NCBI RefSeq assembly: GCF_030159255.1
Contig: NZ_BSCT01000004.1
Location: 248,001-312,000 of the forward strand
DNA: 64,000 nucleotides
Reading direction: 5' to 3'
DNA from: Bradyrhizobium sp. SSBR45G
GTDB taxonomy: Bacteria; Pseudomonadota; Alphaproteobacteria; Rhizobiales; Xanthobacteraceae
The notes below the pieces were generated by a model that ran no database searches, was not told the origin of the DNA, and saw only the letters and a program-made list of their open reading frames with translations. A program made the position numbers and the translations under genes. Within the stretch, counting starts at the first letter, position 1. The number at the start of each line of letters is the position of its first letter. Shown in pieces: positions 48,118-57,288 of this stretch.

Positions 48118-48876
48118 CTAGAGCTCTGATGGAGTCAAGGCAGTCTGAAGTTCGAAGACAGATGGTGATGCGAGCATTTCCAGGTACTCGACGAGCTTTC
48201 CGACTCGGTCAAAATACTTGCGGCGTACGACGATCAGAGGCTCTCCGATGGCAAGCCCGAGGCGTGCGGCCACGGTCGGATCGGCAACGGTCGCGGTGAC
48301 GACCTGCTCTCCCGAATGCACCGTCACCTTTGCGCGTTGCAGAAGCTGCTGCAGCGGTTTGGCGCCGAGGTCTTGCCGCGAAAAGCTGCGGCCGATCTCT
48401 TCAGGAATGAACGTGGTGATGTGGAATAGCGGCTTGCCGGCTCGTGAACGGACCCGGACGGCGCGTTGGACCATCCCGATCTTGTTGCTGCCTCCGAGTC
48501 CAAGGGCAGGCGGCGGATTCACGTAATCGAATTCGTGAACGGTGACCTCAGTCGTATTGCTGACATCCCGCATGTGGGCCAGCAGATCCGACATCGACGA
48601 TTGCAGCGGCTCGACCGAAACCGAGTTGCGGACGAACGTCCCTTTGCCTTGCTGGCGCTCGATCAATCCGTCGGCTTCGAGTGCGGCGAGGGACGTCCGG
48701 ATCGTTACGCGGGACACGCCGAACCGCGCCGCGAGTTCGTCCTCGCTCGGCAAAGTCTCTCCGTTCTGGCGGATGCCCTGCTGAATCTCACCTCTCAGGA
48801 CCAGGTAGACCTGACGATGCAATGACACTCCAGGAGCGCGCCGCACCTTGTTCGCCGTCTGCCGACTTGCTTTCAC
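48118..48876 (-). CDS. GntR-family (HutC/UTRA type) transcriptional regulator
   Basis: 252 residues from GTG 48876 with AAGGA upstream. The N-terminal winged helix (residues 18-85) includes the typical LPSEDELAARFGVSRVTIRT and LEADGLIERQQGKGTFV. The C-terminal UTRA ligand domain (from about 100) ends with GEPLIVVRRKYFDRVGKLVE. HutC-type GntR proteins usually repress a catabolic or uptake operon until a small-molecule ligand binds. It diverges from the Liv-type importer operon, and a GTA...TAATAC element over that operon's putative -10 recurs at the promoter at 56346-56381, so both operons are plausible targets. Confidence 0.92.
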   Translation of the reverse strand: MKASRQTANKVRRAPGVSLHRQVYLVLRGEIQQGIRQNGETLPSEDELAARFGVSRVTIRTSLAALEADGLIERQQGKGTFVRNSVSVEPLQSSMSDLLAHMRDVSNTTEVTVHEFDYVNPPPALGLGGSNKIGMVQRAVRVRSRAGKPLFHITTFIPEEIGRSFSRQDLGAKPLQQLLQRAKVTVHSGEQVVTATVADPTVAARLGLAIGEPLIVVRRKYFDRVGKLVEYLEMLASPSVFELQTALTPSEL

Positions 48877-48962
48877 GTCCGGTCCTTGTCCTCGATCCGA
48901 TCATCGCAGATCGCCTGCTCGGCAATATCGAGCAAAGCGAGCCTTCCGGCAACATTCTCCGC

Positions 48963-48993
48963 TTGACTCGTATGAAGGTAGTAATATTAATAC
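48963..48993 (+). promoter_or_regulatory. Candidate promoter and operator of the Liv-type operon
   Basis: TTGACT (48963-48968), 16 bp, TATTAA (48985-48990), overlapped by GTAGTAATATTAATAC (48978-48993). The GTA...TAATAC part is shared with 56366-56381 and is a candidate GntR binding site. Confidence 0.5.
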
Positions 48994-49116
48994 GTCTAAA
49001 CGTCAAACGGTTGATCGGCGCATTTTCGCCCAGCTGAAGAAAGTGACGACGCGGGCCCGCGACGAACCGCGGGGGCTGCCGTTGGACGGCAGCGCGCTTG
49101 CAGAGGGAGAGCAGGG

Positions 49117-50382
49117 ATGGGTGACGGAGTTTCGCGGCGTCGATTTCTCGGCGGAGCTGCTGGAGTGGGTGCGGCCGCCTTTGGGTTAAGCGCTCCTGCG
49201 CTTGCTGCTTCTGAGCCCGTCAAGATCGGGTTTGTTGTCCCTCAAACGGGTTCGTTGGCGTTCTTTTCCGAGCACGTGCCGTTCGTGCTCGATCAGGTCA
49301 AGAAGACCTTCGGAAATCAGGCGCCGACGGCGGCTGGAAAAGTGCCCTTCGAGATCATCGTCAAGGACAGCCAGTCGAGCGCCGGCCGTGCCTCGGAAGT
49401 CGCGGCCGAGCTGATCTTGAAGGACCGTGTCTCTGTCTTGCTGGCGACGTCGACGCCGGAAACGACGAATCCGGTGGCAGACCAGGCCGAGCTCAACGGG
49501 GTGCCGTGCATCACGACGGATACGCCCTGGGAGCCGCACTTCTTCGGTCGGCACGGCGACCCCAAGTCCGGCTTCCAATGGACCAACCATTTCTTTTTCG
49601 GCGCCAGCCAGTTGACGACGACCTATCTCGGGCTGTGGGGCCGCTTTGCGACCAACAAGCGGATCGGCGTGCTGTGGCCCAACGACGGCGACGGCAATGC
49701 GGTGTCCGGCCTGTTTCCGAAAGCCTTCGAGAAGGCAGGTTTTGCGGTCGTCGATCCCGGTCGCTTCGACCTGCCGGTGGGCAGCTTTGCGGCGCAGATC
49801 GCATCGTTCAAGAGCAAGGACGTCGACATCGTCAACGGCGTGCTGCCGCCGCCCGAATTCGCAACGTTCTGGGCGGAAGCCGGCCAGCAGGGTTTCAAGC
49901 CGAAGGTGGTCTCTGTCGGCAAGGCAACAGAGTTTCCGTCAGCGATCGCTCCGCTGGGGCAGCGCGCGGTCGGCCTGTCCGTTCCTGTGTTCTGGTCGCC
50001 CGATTTTCCCTATGTCTCCGCGATGACCGGGCAGAGCGCGCGTGAGCTTGCCGCGGAGTATGAGACTGTCAGCGGGCGGCAATGGTCGATGACGCTGGGC
50101 TTCAAGCACGCGCTGTTCGAAGTTCTATTTGATGTCCTTCGTCGCGCGCCCGATCCGCGCTCCCCGGAGCGCCTGAGGGACACCATTCGCCAGACCAAAT
50201 ACAACGCCGTGACCGGTCCCGTCGATTTCCAGATGCCGGGCCTGCCTCCCGGGATTTCCAAGACGCCGCTGGCCGGCGGACAATGGCAGAAGGGCGGGCG
50301 ATATCCCCTGGAGCTCGCGATCATCGACAACGCGGACGAGCCGAGCATCAAGACCACTGCTGCGCCCATGACCTTGGGCTGA
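49117..50382 (+). CDS. ABC transporter substrate-binding protein, Liv/amide type
   Basis: 421 residues from ATG 49117 with AGAGGGAGAGCAGG upstream. The twin-arginine signal SRRRFLGGAAGVGAAAFGLS directs periplasmic export. The mature part is a periplasmic-binding fold of type I: VKIGFVVPQTGSLAFFSEHV, a DSQSS segment, and PVADQAELNGVPCITTDTPW. It captures a small solute for the permeases and ATPases encoded directly downstream. Liv-family binding proteins recognise branched amino acids, amides, urea or aromatic acids; the enzymes of this region suggest an organic acid or aldehyde precursor, but the ligand is unknown. Confidence 0.92.
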   Translation: MGDGVSRRRFLGGAAGVGAAAFGLSAPALAASEPVKIGFVVPQTGSLAFFSEHVPFVLDQVKKTFGNQAPTAAGKVPFEIIVKDSQSSAGRASEVAAELILKDRVSVLLATSTPETTNPVADQAELNGVPCITTDTPWEPHFFGRHGDPKSGFQWTNHFFFGASQLTTTYLGLWGRFATNKRIGVLWPNDGDGNAVSGLFPKAFEKAGFAVVDPGRFDLPVGSFAAQIASFKSKDVDIVNGVLPPPEFATFWAEAGQQGFKPKVVSVGKATEFPSAIAPLGQRAVGLSVPVFWSPDFPYVSAMTGQSARELAAEYETVSGRQWSMTLGFKHALFEVLFDVLRRAPDPRSPERLRDTIRQTKYNAVTGPVDFQMPGLPPGISKTPLAGGQWQKGGRYPLELAIIDNADEPSIKTTAAPMTLG

Positions 50383-50392
50383 TGCTATTCCC

Positions 50393-51115
50393 ATGACGCT
50401 GCTCGCCATCACCGGGCTGACCAAGCGATTTGGCGGCCTTCTCGTTTTCGATCAGCTCTCGTTCTCGCTCGGCCGAGGAGAGCGCCTGGGCGTCGTTGGA
50501 CCCAACGGCGCCGGCAAGAGCACGCTGTTCAACCTGATATCGGGCGTGGTCGCACCGAATTCCGGTTCGATCAGCTTTGATGGCTCCGACTTGAAGCGAT
50601 CAGACGCGTGGACGCGCTGCCATCTCGGTATCGGCCGCACCTTTCAGATTCCGAAGCCGTTCGGCGACATGACGGTGTTCGAGAATTTGATGGTCGCTGC
50701 GACCTACGGCCGCGGACTGAGCATGCGGGCCGCGCGTGCGCATTGTGACGACGTCATCGCGCAGACCAGGCTGTCGGCGAAAGCGGCGCGGCCAGCGGGC
50801 TCGCTGATGCTCGCCGATCTCAAGCGGCTCGAGCTGGCTCGCGCGCTGGCGCTCAAGCCGAAGCTGTTGCTGCTCGATGAGATCGCTGGAGGTCTGACGA
50901 CGGCCGAATGCGACGAGCTGCTTTCAATTCTGGATTCGATCCAGGATCAGGCCATCTCGGTGATCTGGATCGAACACGTCGTCGCCGCGCTGACCCGCTA
51001 TGTCACCCGCATCCTGGTCTTGGCTCAAGGGCGCGCGATCGCCGACGGCTCGCCGTCGTCAGTCTTTGCCGATCCCAAAGTGAGGACGCTGTATTTGGGC
51101 GAGGACGACGCGTGA
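50393..51115 (+). CDS. Branched-chain-type ABC transporter ATPase (LivG-like)
   Basis: 240 residues. Walker A GPNGAGKSTLFNLISG and Walker B LKPKLLLLDEIAGGL are intact. The usual LSxGQ signature is replaced by LMLADLKRLELARAL, a variation I believe occurs in part of this subfamily. Starting 10 bp after the binding protein, it ends in a GTGA overlap with the next ATPase. It energises the permease pair as a heterodimer with the LivF-like subunit on the cytoplasmic face. Confidence 0.93.
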   Translation: MTLLAITGLTKRFGGLLVFDQLSFSLGRGERLGVVGPNGAGKSTLFNLISGVVAPNSGSISFDGSDLKRSDAWTRCHLGIGRTFQIPKPFGDMTVFENLMVAATYGRGLSMRAARAHCDDVIAQTRLSAKAARPAGSLMLADLKRLELARALALKPKLLLLDEIAGGLTTAECDELLSILDSIQDQAISVIWIEHVVAALTRYVTRILVLAQGRAIADGSPSSVFADPKVRTLYLGEDDA

Positions 51116-51831
51116 CCGGTCCTCAGGGCACTCCGCTTCTTTCGATCGAAGGCCTTTCACTCTGGTATGGAGCAGTGCAGGCCTTGTGGCACATCGATCT
51201 TCGGATCGACGAGGGGGAGTGCGTCGCCGTCATCGGGGCGAACGGCGCGGGCAAATCATCGCTGGTCAATGCGATCGCGGGTGTCGGCCGTCCGCGAAGT
51301 GGCCGGATCAGGCTCGCTGGTCTCGACATCGAATCCTTGCAGCCATCCAGGGTTTCCGCTCTCGGCATCGCGATCGTCCCCGAGAGACGCCGCTTGTTTC
51401 CGTCCTTGAGCATCGAAGAAAACATCCTTGTCGGCGCCCAAGTCGGCCGGCCGGGTCCGTGGACGCTCAAGAAGATCTACGACCTGTTTCCCGAGCTGGT
51501 GCCGATCCGATCACTTGGCGGCCATCTCGTCTCGGGCGGACAGCAGCAAATGGCGGCGATCGCGCGCGCCTTGATGGCAAATCCTCGTCTTCTGCTGTGT
51601 GACGAAATCAGTCTGGGTCTGGCTCCGATCATCGTGGCCCGGTTCTATTCGATGTTTCCGGCGCTCCGCGCCAGCGGCATCTCGATTCTGGTCGTCGAGC
51701 AGGAGACGCGCCGTGCGCTCGGTGCCTGCGACCGGTTCTACTGCCTGCTCGATGGCAAGGTGTCGCTCTCCGGTCGGCCTCTCGAGGTGACCGAGGACGC
51801 CGTCAATCAATCCTACTTTGGCATCGGCTAG
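51112..51831 (+). CDS. Branched-chain-type ABC transporter ATPase (LivF-like)
   Basis: 239 residues from GTG 51112, which overlaps the stop of the LivG-like gene (GTGA). Walker A GANGAGKSSLVNAIAG, signature LVSGGQQQMAAIARAL, Walker B PRLLLCDEISLGLAP, and a switch-region His replaced by QET (VVEQETRRAL), as often seen in LivF. It is the second ATPase of the importer. The longer open frame back to 50908 overlaps the previous gene and is not used. Confidence 0.93.
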   Translation: MTGPQGTPLLSIEGLSLWYGAVQALWHIDLRIDEGECVAVIGANGAGKSSLVNAIAGVGRPRSGRIRLAGLDIESLQPSRVSALGIAIVPERRRLFPSLSIEENILVGAQVGRPGPWTLKKIYDLFPELVPIRSLGGHLVSGGQQQMAAIARALMANPRLLLCDEISLGLAPIIVARFYSMFPALRASGISILVVEQETRRALGACDRFYCLLDGKVSLSGRPLEVTEDAVNQSYFGIG

Positions 51832-51847
51832 AGGTGCGGGGCTTCGC

Positions 51848-52723
51848 ATGGTGACCGGTTGGATCGAACTGCTGCTTCAGGGCGTACTGCTTGGTGGTCT
51901 CTACGCCCTGTTCGGCGTGGGACTGTCCCTGGTCTTCGGGGTCATGCGGCTCGTGAACATTGCGCACGGTGATCTCATCGTGCTCATGGCCTACGTCGGA
52001 TTGCTACTGACAGACAAGCTCGGCCTCGGCCCGTTCACGGCGCTTCTCGTGCTCATCCCCTTGAGTTGCGCGTTCGGCTTTGCATTGCAGGCGGCACTTT
52101 TCGAACGGATACTGAATGCCGGACCGCTGGCGCCTCTTCTGGTGGCGTTTGGCCTTGCCGTGGTCATTCAAAACTCTCTGCTGGTGGGCTTCGGGGCTGA
52201 CAGTCAGAAGCTGACGGCAGGCGGCATCGAAGTCGCGAGCCTCTCCCTCGGCAGCGGAATTGATGTCGGCGTTCTACCACTCCTCACATTCGCAATTGCC
52301 GTGATCACGATCGGTGCGCTTCAGCTGCTGGTCTACCGCTCTTCCTTCGGACGGCTGCTGCGGGCCGTTTCCGACGACCGACAGGCCGCAGATCTGCTCG
52401 GCGTGAACACCCGCACGATCTACCGGATTGCGATGGCAATCAGCATGGGCGTGACCGCGATCGCCGCGATCATGATGGCCATGCGCGCCAACTTTGCTCC
52501 GAGCTCGGGGCCAACCCAGCTGATCTTTGCATTCGAGGCCGTCGTCATCGGAGGCCTTGGCAATCTGTGGGGCACGCTTGCTGGAGGCATCATCCTGGGC
52601 GTTGCACAGATCGCAGGTGCGCAGATCGATGCGGCCTGGCAGGTGCTGTTCGGCCATCTGGCCTTCCTCGGTTTGCTCGCGGTGCGTCCTAACGGTCTGC
52701 TGCAAAGGATGGCGCCCGAATGA
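51848..52723 (+). CDS. Branched-chain-type ABC transporter permease (LivH-like)
   Basis: 291 residues from ATG 51848. Strongly hydrophobic with about eight membrane helices. It starts MVTGWIELLLQGVLLGGLYA, followed by LFGVGLSLVFGVMRLVNIAHGDLI, the conserved LivH signature, and later GGLGNLWGTLAGGIILGVAQ. It forms the membrane channel with the LivM-like subunit. Its end overlaps the LivM start (ATGATG). Confidence 0.93.
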   Translation: MVTGWIELLLQGVLLGGLYALFGVGLSLVFGVMRLVNIAHGDLIVLMAYVGLLLTDKLGLGPFTALLVLIPLSCAFGFALQAALFERILNAGPLAPLLVAFGLAVVIQNSLLVGFGADSQKLTAGGIEVASLSLGSGIDVGVLPLLTFAIAVITIGALQLLVYRSSFGRLLRAVSDDRQAADLLGVNTRTIYRIAMAISMGVTAIAAIMMAMRANFAPSSGPTQLIFAFEAVVIGGLGNLWGTLAGGIILGVAQIAGAQIDAAWQVLFGHLAFLGLLAVRPNGLLQRMAPE

Positions 52724-53748
52724 TGTCCGCTTCTGATCGCCTCAGCCACGTATTGCGAACGTCGATCATCGCTGTGGCGATTGCCGCGCTCGCGCTCGTC
52801 GTCATGTGGCCGATGGTCGGCTCGTTGAACAGTCTCCGCTATCTGGCCGAACTCTTCGTGCTCATCGGCCTGGCTCAGATGTGGAACCTGCTCTCCGGCT
52901 ACGCGGGCATGGCGACGGTCGGCCAGCACCTCTTCGTTGGCGTGGGCGCTTACTCCTTCTATGGGCTCGCAGTGCTCGCGGGATGGCCGGCGCCCTTGGC
53001 GCTGCTTTGCACGCCGGTGCTCGGGGCCATGTCGGCACTCCCGGCATTTGCGATGATCGTCCGATTGCGGACGGCCTATTTTGCCATCGGCACCTGGGTT
53101 CTGGCCGAGTCGGTCAAGATCATCGCAGCCAAACTCCCGGGCTTTGGACACGGGCTCGGCGCGAGCCTTCCGGTCCCCGTGGCCACCGCCTTCGGATCAT
53201 CGAGCGCGACACGTCTGACGGCCATCTTCTATCTGACATTCATCACGGCAACGGGTCTGACGCTCGGCATGGCCGTGTTGATGAGGTCGCGGATCGGCCT
53301 CGCGCTGCGGGCGCTACGAGATCAAGAAAGCGCAGCCCATGTGTTCGGTATCAACTCGCGCCGCCTGAGGCCGATGATATTTGCGGGCGTCGGGGCCGCG
53401 CTGGCGCTGCTCGGCGCACTCACCACGCTTCAGCGGCTCAGGATCTCGCCAGACACGTCCTTCAGCCTTCTCGACTACACGGTGAACATCATCTTCATCG
53501 TGATCATCGGAGGTATCGGGTCAACGGCGGGACCGGTCATCGGTGCTGTCATCTTCATCGTTCTCAGAGAGAGCCTCGCCAATCTTGGTCCGATCTATCT
53601 CATCATCCTCGGGCTCGTCGCGATCGCGATGATGTTGTTCGAACCAAAAGGCGTTGTCGGCCTGATCGATCGTCTGGCCCGTCTGTCGCTCACGATCCCC
53701 TTCCGGCGTCCAATCCTGTCCAGCCTGTCCAATCGGAAACGAACATGA
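52720..53748 (+). CDS. Branched-chain-type ABC transporter permease (LivM-like)
   Basis: 342 residues, about nine membrane helices. The LivM signature segments are LLSGYAGMATVGQHLFVGVG and IIFIVIIGGIGSTAGPVIGA, with GIGS as the conserved coupling region. It starts inside the last codons of the LivH-like gene and overlaps the aldehyde dehydrogenase start by ATGA, so importer and enzyme are translationally coupled. Confidence 0.93.
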   Translation: MMSASDRLSHVLRTSIIAVAIAALALVVMWPMVGSLNSLRYLAELFVLIGLAQMWNLLSGYAGMATVGQHLFVGVGAYSFYGLAVLAGWPAPLALLCTPVLGAMSALPAFAMIVRLRTAYFAIGTWVLAESVKIIAAKLPGFGHGLGASLPVPVATAFGSSSATRLTAIFYLTFITATGLTLGMAVLMRSRIGLALRALRDQESAAHVFGINSRRLRPMIFAGVGAALALLGALTTLQRLRISPDTSFSLLDYTVNIIFIVIIGGIGSTAGPVIGAVIFIVLRESLANLGPIYLIILGLVAIAMMLFEPKGVVGLIDRLARLSLTIPFRRPILSSLSNRKRT

Positions 53749-55226
53749 CCAGCCACGCAACGAGTACCCCTGACACGAGCGCTGCACTTCCTCGTCACCG
53801 CGACGCGTATTACGGAGGCGCATGGCACCCGCCGATCGGTGGAGCTTACGTGGCGGTAGAAAATCCGGCTGATCGCACCGGTCTGGGCCAAGTCGCAGAC
53901 TGCGGCGGCGAAGACGTTCAAGCCGCCGTCGCCGCGGCGTCAGCCGGATTTGAAATCTGGCGCGACGTGCCTCCCTTGGAACGCGCTCGATTGCTGCGTC
54001 AGATCGCGGCGGTGTTGCGCGCCGAGGCAGATCGATTTGCCATGATCGACGCGCTCGACTGCGGCAACCCGTATTCGGCGACGAAACACGACGCTCTGAT
54101 CGCCGCCGACACGGTGGAGTTCTTCGCAGGGCTCGTGACGGAGATGAAGGGCGAATCCGTCCCCCTCGGTCCCGATGCGGTCAATTTCACGTTGCGCGAA
54201 CCGCTGGGTGTGGTGGCGAGGATCTATCCCTTCAACCACCCCCTCCTGTTTTGTGCGTCCAAATTGGCCGCGCCGCTGGCGGCGGGCAATACGATCGTGC
54301 TCAAGCCGCCGGAGCAGGCGCCGCTTTCGACGCTGCGCTTCGTCGAGCTCGTCGATGGCCTGCTGCCGCCGGGGGTCATCAACATGGTTCCGGGGGGACG
54401 CGACGTCGGTGCGGCGCTGGTGGCGCATCCCAAGATCGCAAAGATCGCACTGACTGGCAGCGTCGCGACCGGTCGCGCGGTGATGCGAAGCGGGGCGGAG
54501 GGCTTGAAGCGGGTATCCCTCGAGCTCGGTGGCAAGAACGCCCTGATCGCGTTTCCGGACGCGCACATCGATCGGCTGGTCGATGGCATCATCCGGGGCA
54601 TGAATTTCCATTGGTGCAGCGGGCAGTCCTGCGGCTCGACCAGTCGGGTATTTCTGCACGACAGCATCCACGATGAGGTTGTCGCGCGTGTGCGGGCCCG
54701 CTGCGAAGCGATCCGTCAGGGTGTTCCGACCGATCCGCAGTCTGAGATGGGGGCCATCATCAGCAAGACGCAGTTCGATCGGATCATGGGGTTCATCGAT
54801 GCCGCGCGGACCGAGGGAGCCGTTCTGGTCACTGGCGGCGGCCGGCCGCCAGCTCCGGAGCTTGCGAATGGCTATTTCATTCAGCCGACCGTCTTCTCAG
54901 GCGTGTCGCAGAGCATGTCGATTGCGCGCGAGGAGATCTTCGGGCCGGTCGTATCGGTTCTGCGCTGGTCCGATGAGGCGAGCATGCTCGCCGACGTGAA
55001 CGCCGTCGACTACGGGCTGACGGCCTCGATCTGGACGCGCGACATCACAAACGCCCTGCGGACGGCAAGGCGCGTGGAAGCAGGCTATGTCTGGATCAAC
55101 AATGCCAGCATGCATTATCTCGGAACGCCTTTTGGTGGCCGCAAACAGTCGGGCATCGGGCGTGAGGAGTGTTTGGACGAGCTGCTGTCATTCACCGATC
55201 AGAAGAGCGTGACGGTCACGCTTTGA
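53745..55226 (+). CDS. NAD(P)-dependent aldehyde dehydrogenase (1)
   Basis: 493 residues from ATG 53745, overlapping the LivM stop. Aldehyde dehydrogenase superfamily: FNHPLL and KPPEQAPLSTLR (cofactor binding), LTGSVATGRAV, catalytic Glu in LELGGKNALI, nucleophile Cys296 in GQSCGSTSR, and EEIFGPVVSV. It oxidises an aldehyde to the acid in the cytoplasm. Its gene order implies that the substrate derives from the solute taken up by the importer. It is a close paralogue of the enzyme at 59408-60907 (shared GLVTEMKG, GQSCGS-SR, FLHD), which belongs to the neighbouring operon. Confidence 0.93.
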   Translation: MTSHATSTPDTSAALPRHRDAYYGGAWHPPIGGAYVAVENPADRTGLGQVADCGGEDVQAAVAAASAGFEIWRDVPPLERARLLRQIAAVLRAEADRFAMIDALDCGNPYSATKHDALIAADTVEFFAGLVTEMKGESVPLGPDAVNFTLREPLGVVARIYPFNHPLLFCASKLAAPLAAGNTIVLKPPEQAPLSTLRFVELVDGLLPPGVINMVPGGRDVGAALVAHPKIAKIALTGSVATGRAVMRSGAEGLKRVSLELGGKNALIAFPDAHIDRLVDGIIRGMNFHWCSGQSCGSTSRVFLHDSIHDEVVARVRARCEAIRQGVPTDPQSEMGAIISKTQFDRIMGFIDAARTEGAVLVTGGGRPPAPELANGYFIQPTVFSGVSQSMSIAREEIFGPVVSVLRWSDEASMLADVNAVDYGLTASIWTRDITNALRTARRVEAGYVWINNASMHYLGTPFGGRKQSGIGREECLDELLSFTDQKSVTVTL

Positions 55227-55374
55227 GCTCGGCCAAGTCTGCAATGCGTGAGCGATAGATCGATCGTCGGGCTACAAAACGCGACCGTGCTTGCCATGGC
55301 CATGCTCGCGTCGCCACGACATCTCTTTGCCGGCCGAGCCGCAATTGTGCGGCTCGAGCTCGGCTTCGCGCACG

Positions 55375-56175
55375 TCAAGCGTTCGCGGCCTGGTCGATCA
55401 ACTCCACGACATCCTCGGCGCGGGAAATCAGCGACAGATGGCTCGACGGCACGGCCTTGATCTTGGCCTTGATCCGCGCAGCCATCCAGCGCTGCAATTC
55501 CGGCGACAAGGCTTTGTCGTTCTCGGAAAGCAGATACCAGGACGGCTTGTCGTGCCAGGCCGCAGCCGAGAGCTTCTCGCCGAAGCAGGATGGTGCAATC
55601 GGCTGTTGGACGGCGGCCAGTACTCTGGTCCGACGAACAGGAAGATCTGCGGCAAGAGCGTCGCGATACGCCGCCGGATCGAACCAAAGCAGTCCGTTGT
55701 CTGGCTTTGCACCCTGCATTCCCGGTGAGGCCGGCCCATGCGACTGCAGATCCATGACCGCCTCGCCCGCATCCGGGGCAAGCGCCGACACATAGACGAG
55801 AGCAGAGACGTTAGCGACGGCTCCGGCTTCACTGATGACCGCGCCTCCCCAGCTGTGACCGACGAGAACCACCGCACCCTGCTGCCGGGACAACACACGC
55901 TTGGTTGCCGCGACATCATCCGCGAGCGACGTGAGCGGGTTCTGGACTGCTGAGACGTTGTAACCCTTGGCGAGAAGGCGAGCCGCGACCTCGCTCCAGC
56001 TGCTTCCGTCTGCGAACGCGCCGTGAACCAGGACGACATTGTTGGTTTTTCTCGGCCCGGCAGCGCTCGTTTTCGCGTGTACGGCAGTGGCAGACGCGAC
56101 GCTGCCTGCTGCAGCCGCCGCGAGAACCTGCCGGCGGTCGAGTGTGAAGGTCATGTCGGATTTTCTCGTGGTCAT
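55375..56175 (-). CDS. Alpha/beta hydrolase with export signal
   Basis: 266 residues from ATG 56175 (ATG 56154 is also reasonable). The N-terminus TLDRRQVLAAAAAGSVASAT looks like a twin-arginine or secretory signal. Fold motifs: VLVHGAFADGSSW (oxyanion loop), GHSWGGAVISEAG (nucleophile Ser), and a final SHLSLISRAEDV with the catalytic His. The family (EstC/salicylate-esterase-like) hydrolyses small esters or lactones. It diverges from the lyase-dehydratase operon across 240 bp. It might release the operon's acid substrate from an ester, but that is only inference. Confidence 0.9.
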   Translation of the reverse strand: MTTRKSDMTFTLDRRQVLAAAAAGSVASATAVHAKTSAAGPRKTNNVVLVHGAFADGSSWSEVAARLLAKGYNVSAVQNPLTSLADDVAATKRVLSRQQGAVVLVGHSWGGAVISEAGAVANVSALVYVSALAPDAGEAVMDLQSHGPASPGMQGAKPDNGLLWFDPAAYRDALAADLPVRRTRVLAAVQQPIAPSCFGEKLSAAAWHDKPSWYLLSENDKALSPELQRWMAARIKAKIKAVPSSHLSLISRAEDVVELIDQAANA

Positions 56176-56345
56176 GGGGGATCTCGTTGGTTGGTGGGCC
56201 CTGCAGGGACTCCGCAAGGTTCGATCATCGTGAGTGAACGTTGTGGTCCGGTCGCCTCGAAAGCCTCGCGCTGCGACGGAAGTTGACCCGGACACTCATG
56301 TCAATTTGCCAAGGTGTGGGACATGAGAGGCCGCTTCGAAGGGGG

Positions 56346-56381
56346 TTGACAGTAATCGTATTGTCGTATTTACATTAATAC
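56346..56381 (+). promoter_or_regulatory. Candidate promoter and operator of the lyase-dehydratase operon
   Basis: TTGACA at 56346-56351, followed at 15-17 bp by TATTTA/TTTACA, overlapped by the inverted repeat GTATT-TACATT-AATAC (56366-56381). The same position relative to the -35 and the same TAATAC half are seen at 48978-48993, next to the GntR gene. Confidence 0.55.
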
Positions 56382-56415
56382 AAGTAGCCAATTTTGCAAT
56401 GGGGAGGAGGCCCGC

Positions 56416-57288
56416 GTGCCAACTCGAAGCTTCCGGCAGGTCCTTGCGGACCGAAAGCCGCTGATATTGTTCGGGGCTTACGATGCGTTGTCGGCGCGCC
56501 TCATCGAGGCGTCGGGCGGCGAGGCAGTGTTCATCAGCGGCTTTTCGGTCGTTGGTGCGCGTTATGGCGTGCCCGATTTCGGACTGCGCGCCTTCGGCGA
56601 TATCGCGGCAGCCGTCCGGGATACGTTGAATGCCATCGACATTCCCGCGCTGGTCGATGCGGATGACGGCTATGGCGACGTGAAGAACGTCATTCACACC
56701 GTGCAGTCCTATGAGCGCATGGGCGTGAGTGCGCTGATGCTGGAGGATCAGCGCTGGCCGAAACGGTGCGGCCACATGGCTGGCAAAGCGGTCGTTCCGC
56801 TCGACGAGATCGTCGCGAAGATCAAGGCCGCCTGCAGCGAGCGCGTCAATCGCGAGACCTTCATCTTCGCTCGCACGGATGCGCGCGCCGTCAACGGGCT
56901 CGATGACGCCATGCGCCGCGGTGAAGCTCTTCTCAATGCCGGCGCCGATGGGCTCTTCATCGAAGCGCCCGAAAGCCTGGACGAATTCGAGGCGATCGGC
57001 CGGCGCTTCGACGTCCCGATGATTGCGAATCCGCTGCCGGGAGGAAAATCGCCTCTGCTTCGGCCGGAGCATTACGCCGAGCTCGGCTTCCAGGTCGTCT
57101 GCTACGGCGTGACGCCCATCATGTTCGCGGCCGGCGCAATTCGAGACCGGATCTCGGACATCACATCCGGGCGTTTCGCTCTCGATCAGCAGGAGATGAG
57201 CTTCGCGGAGTTCAAGCAGCTCGTCGGGCTGCCACGCTGGGAGCGCTATGAGGATCTCTATGGCGCTGCGCGGGAGAGCGCCCAATGA
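56416..57288 (+). CDS. Isocitrate lyase/PEP mutase superfamily lyase
   Basis: 290 residues from GTG 56416 with a strong GGGGAGGAGG. The superfamily motifs are clear: YDALSARLIEASG, metal-binding DADDGYGD, the loop EDQRWPKRCGHMAG with catalytic Cys118, and ARTDAR. Family members split 2-hydroxy dicarboxylates such as 2-methylisocitrate, 2,3-dimethylmalate, or oxaloacetate. KRCGH with the flexible loop favours a C-C lyase over a phosphonate mutase. Because LeuC/LeuD-like dehydratase genes follow with a four-base overlap, a 2,3-dimethylmalate-lyase-like or methylisocitrate-lyase-like reaction is the best guess. The product would be pyruvate plus propionate or succinate. Confidence 0.88.
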   Translation: MPTRSFRQVLADRKPLILFGAYDALSARLIEASGGEAVFISGFSVVGARYGVPDFGLRAFGDIAAAVRDTLNAIDIPALVDADDGYGDVKNVIHTVQSYERMGVSALMLEDQRWPKRCGHMAGKAVVPLDEIVAKIKAACSERVNRETFIFARTDARAVNGLDDAMRRGEALLNAGADGLFIEAPESLDEFEAIGRRFDVPMIANPLPGGKSPLLRPEHYAELGFQVVCYGVTPIMFAAGAIRDRISDITSGRFALDQQEMSFAEFKQLVGLPRWERYEDLYGAARESAQ

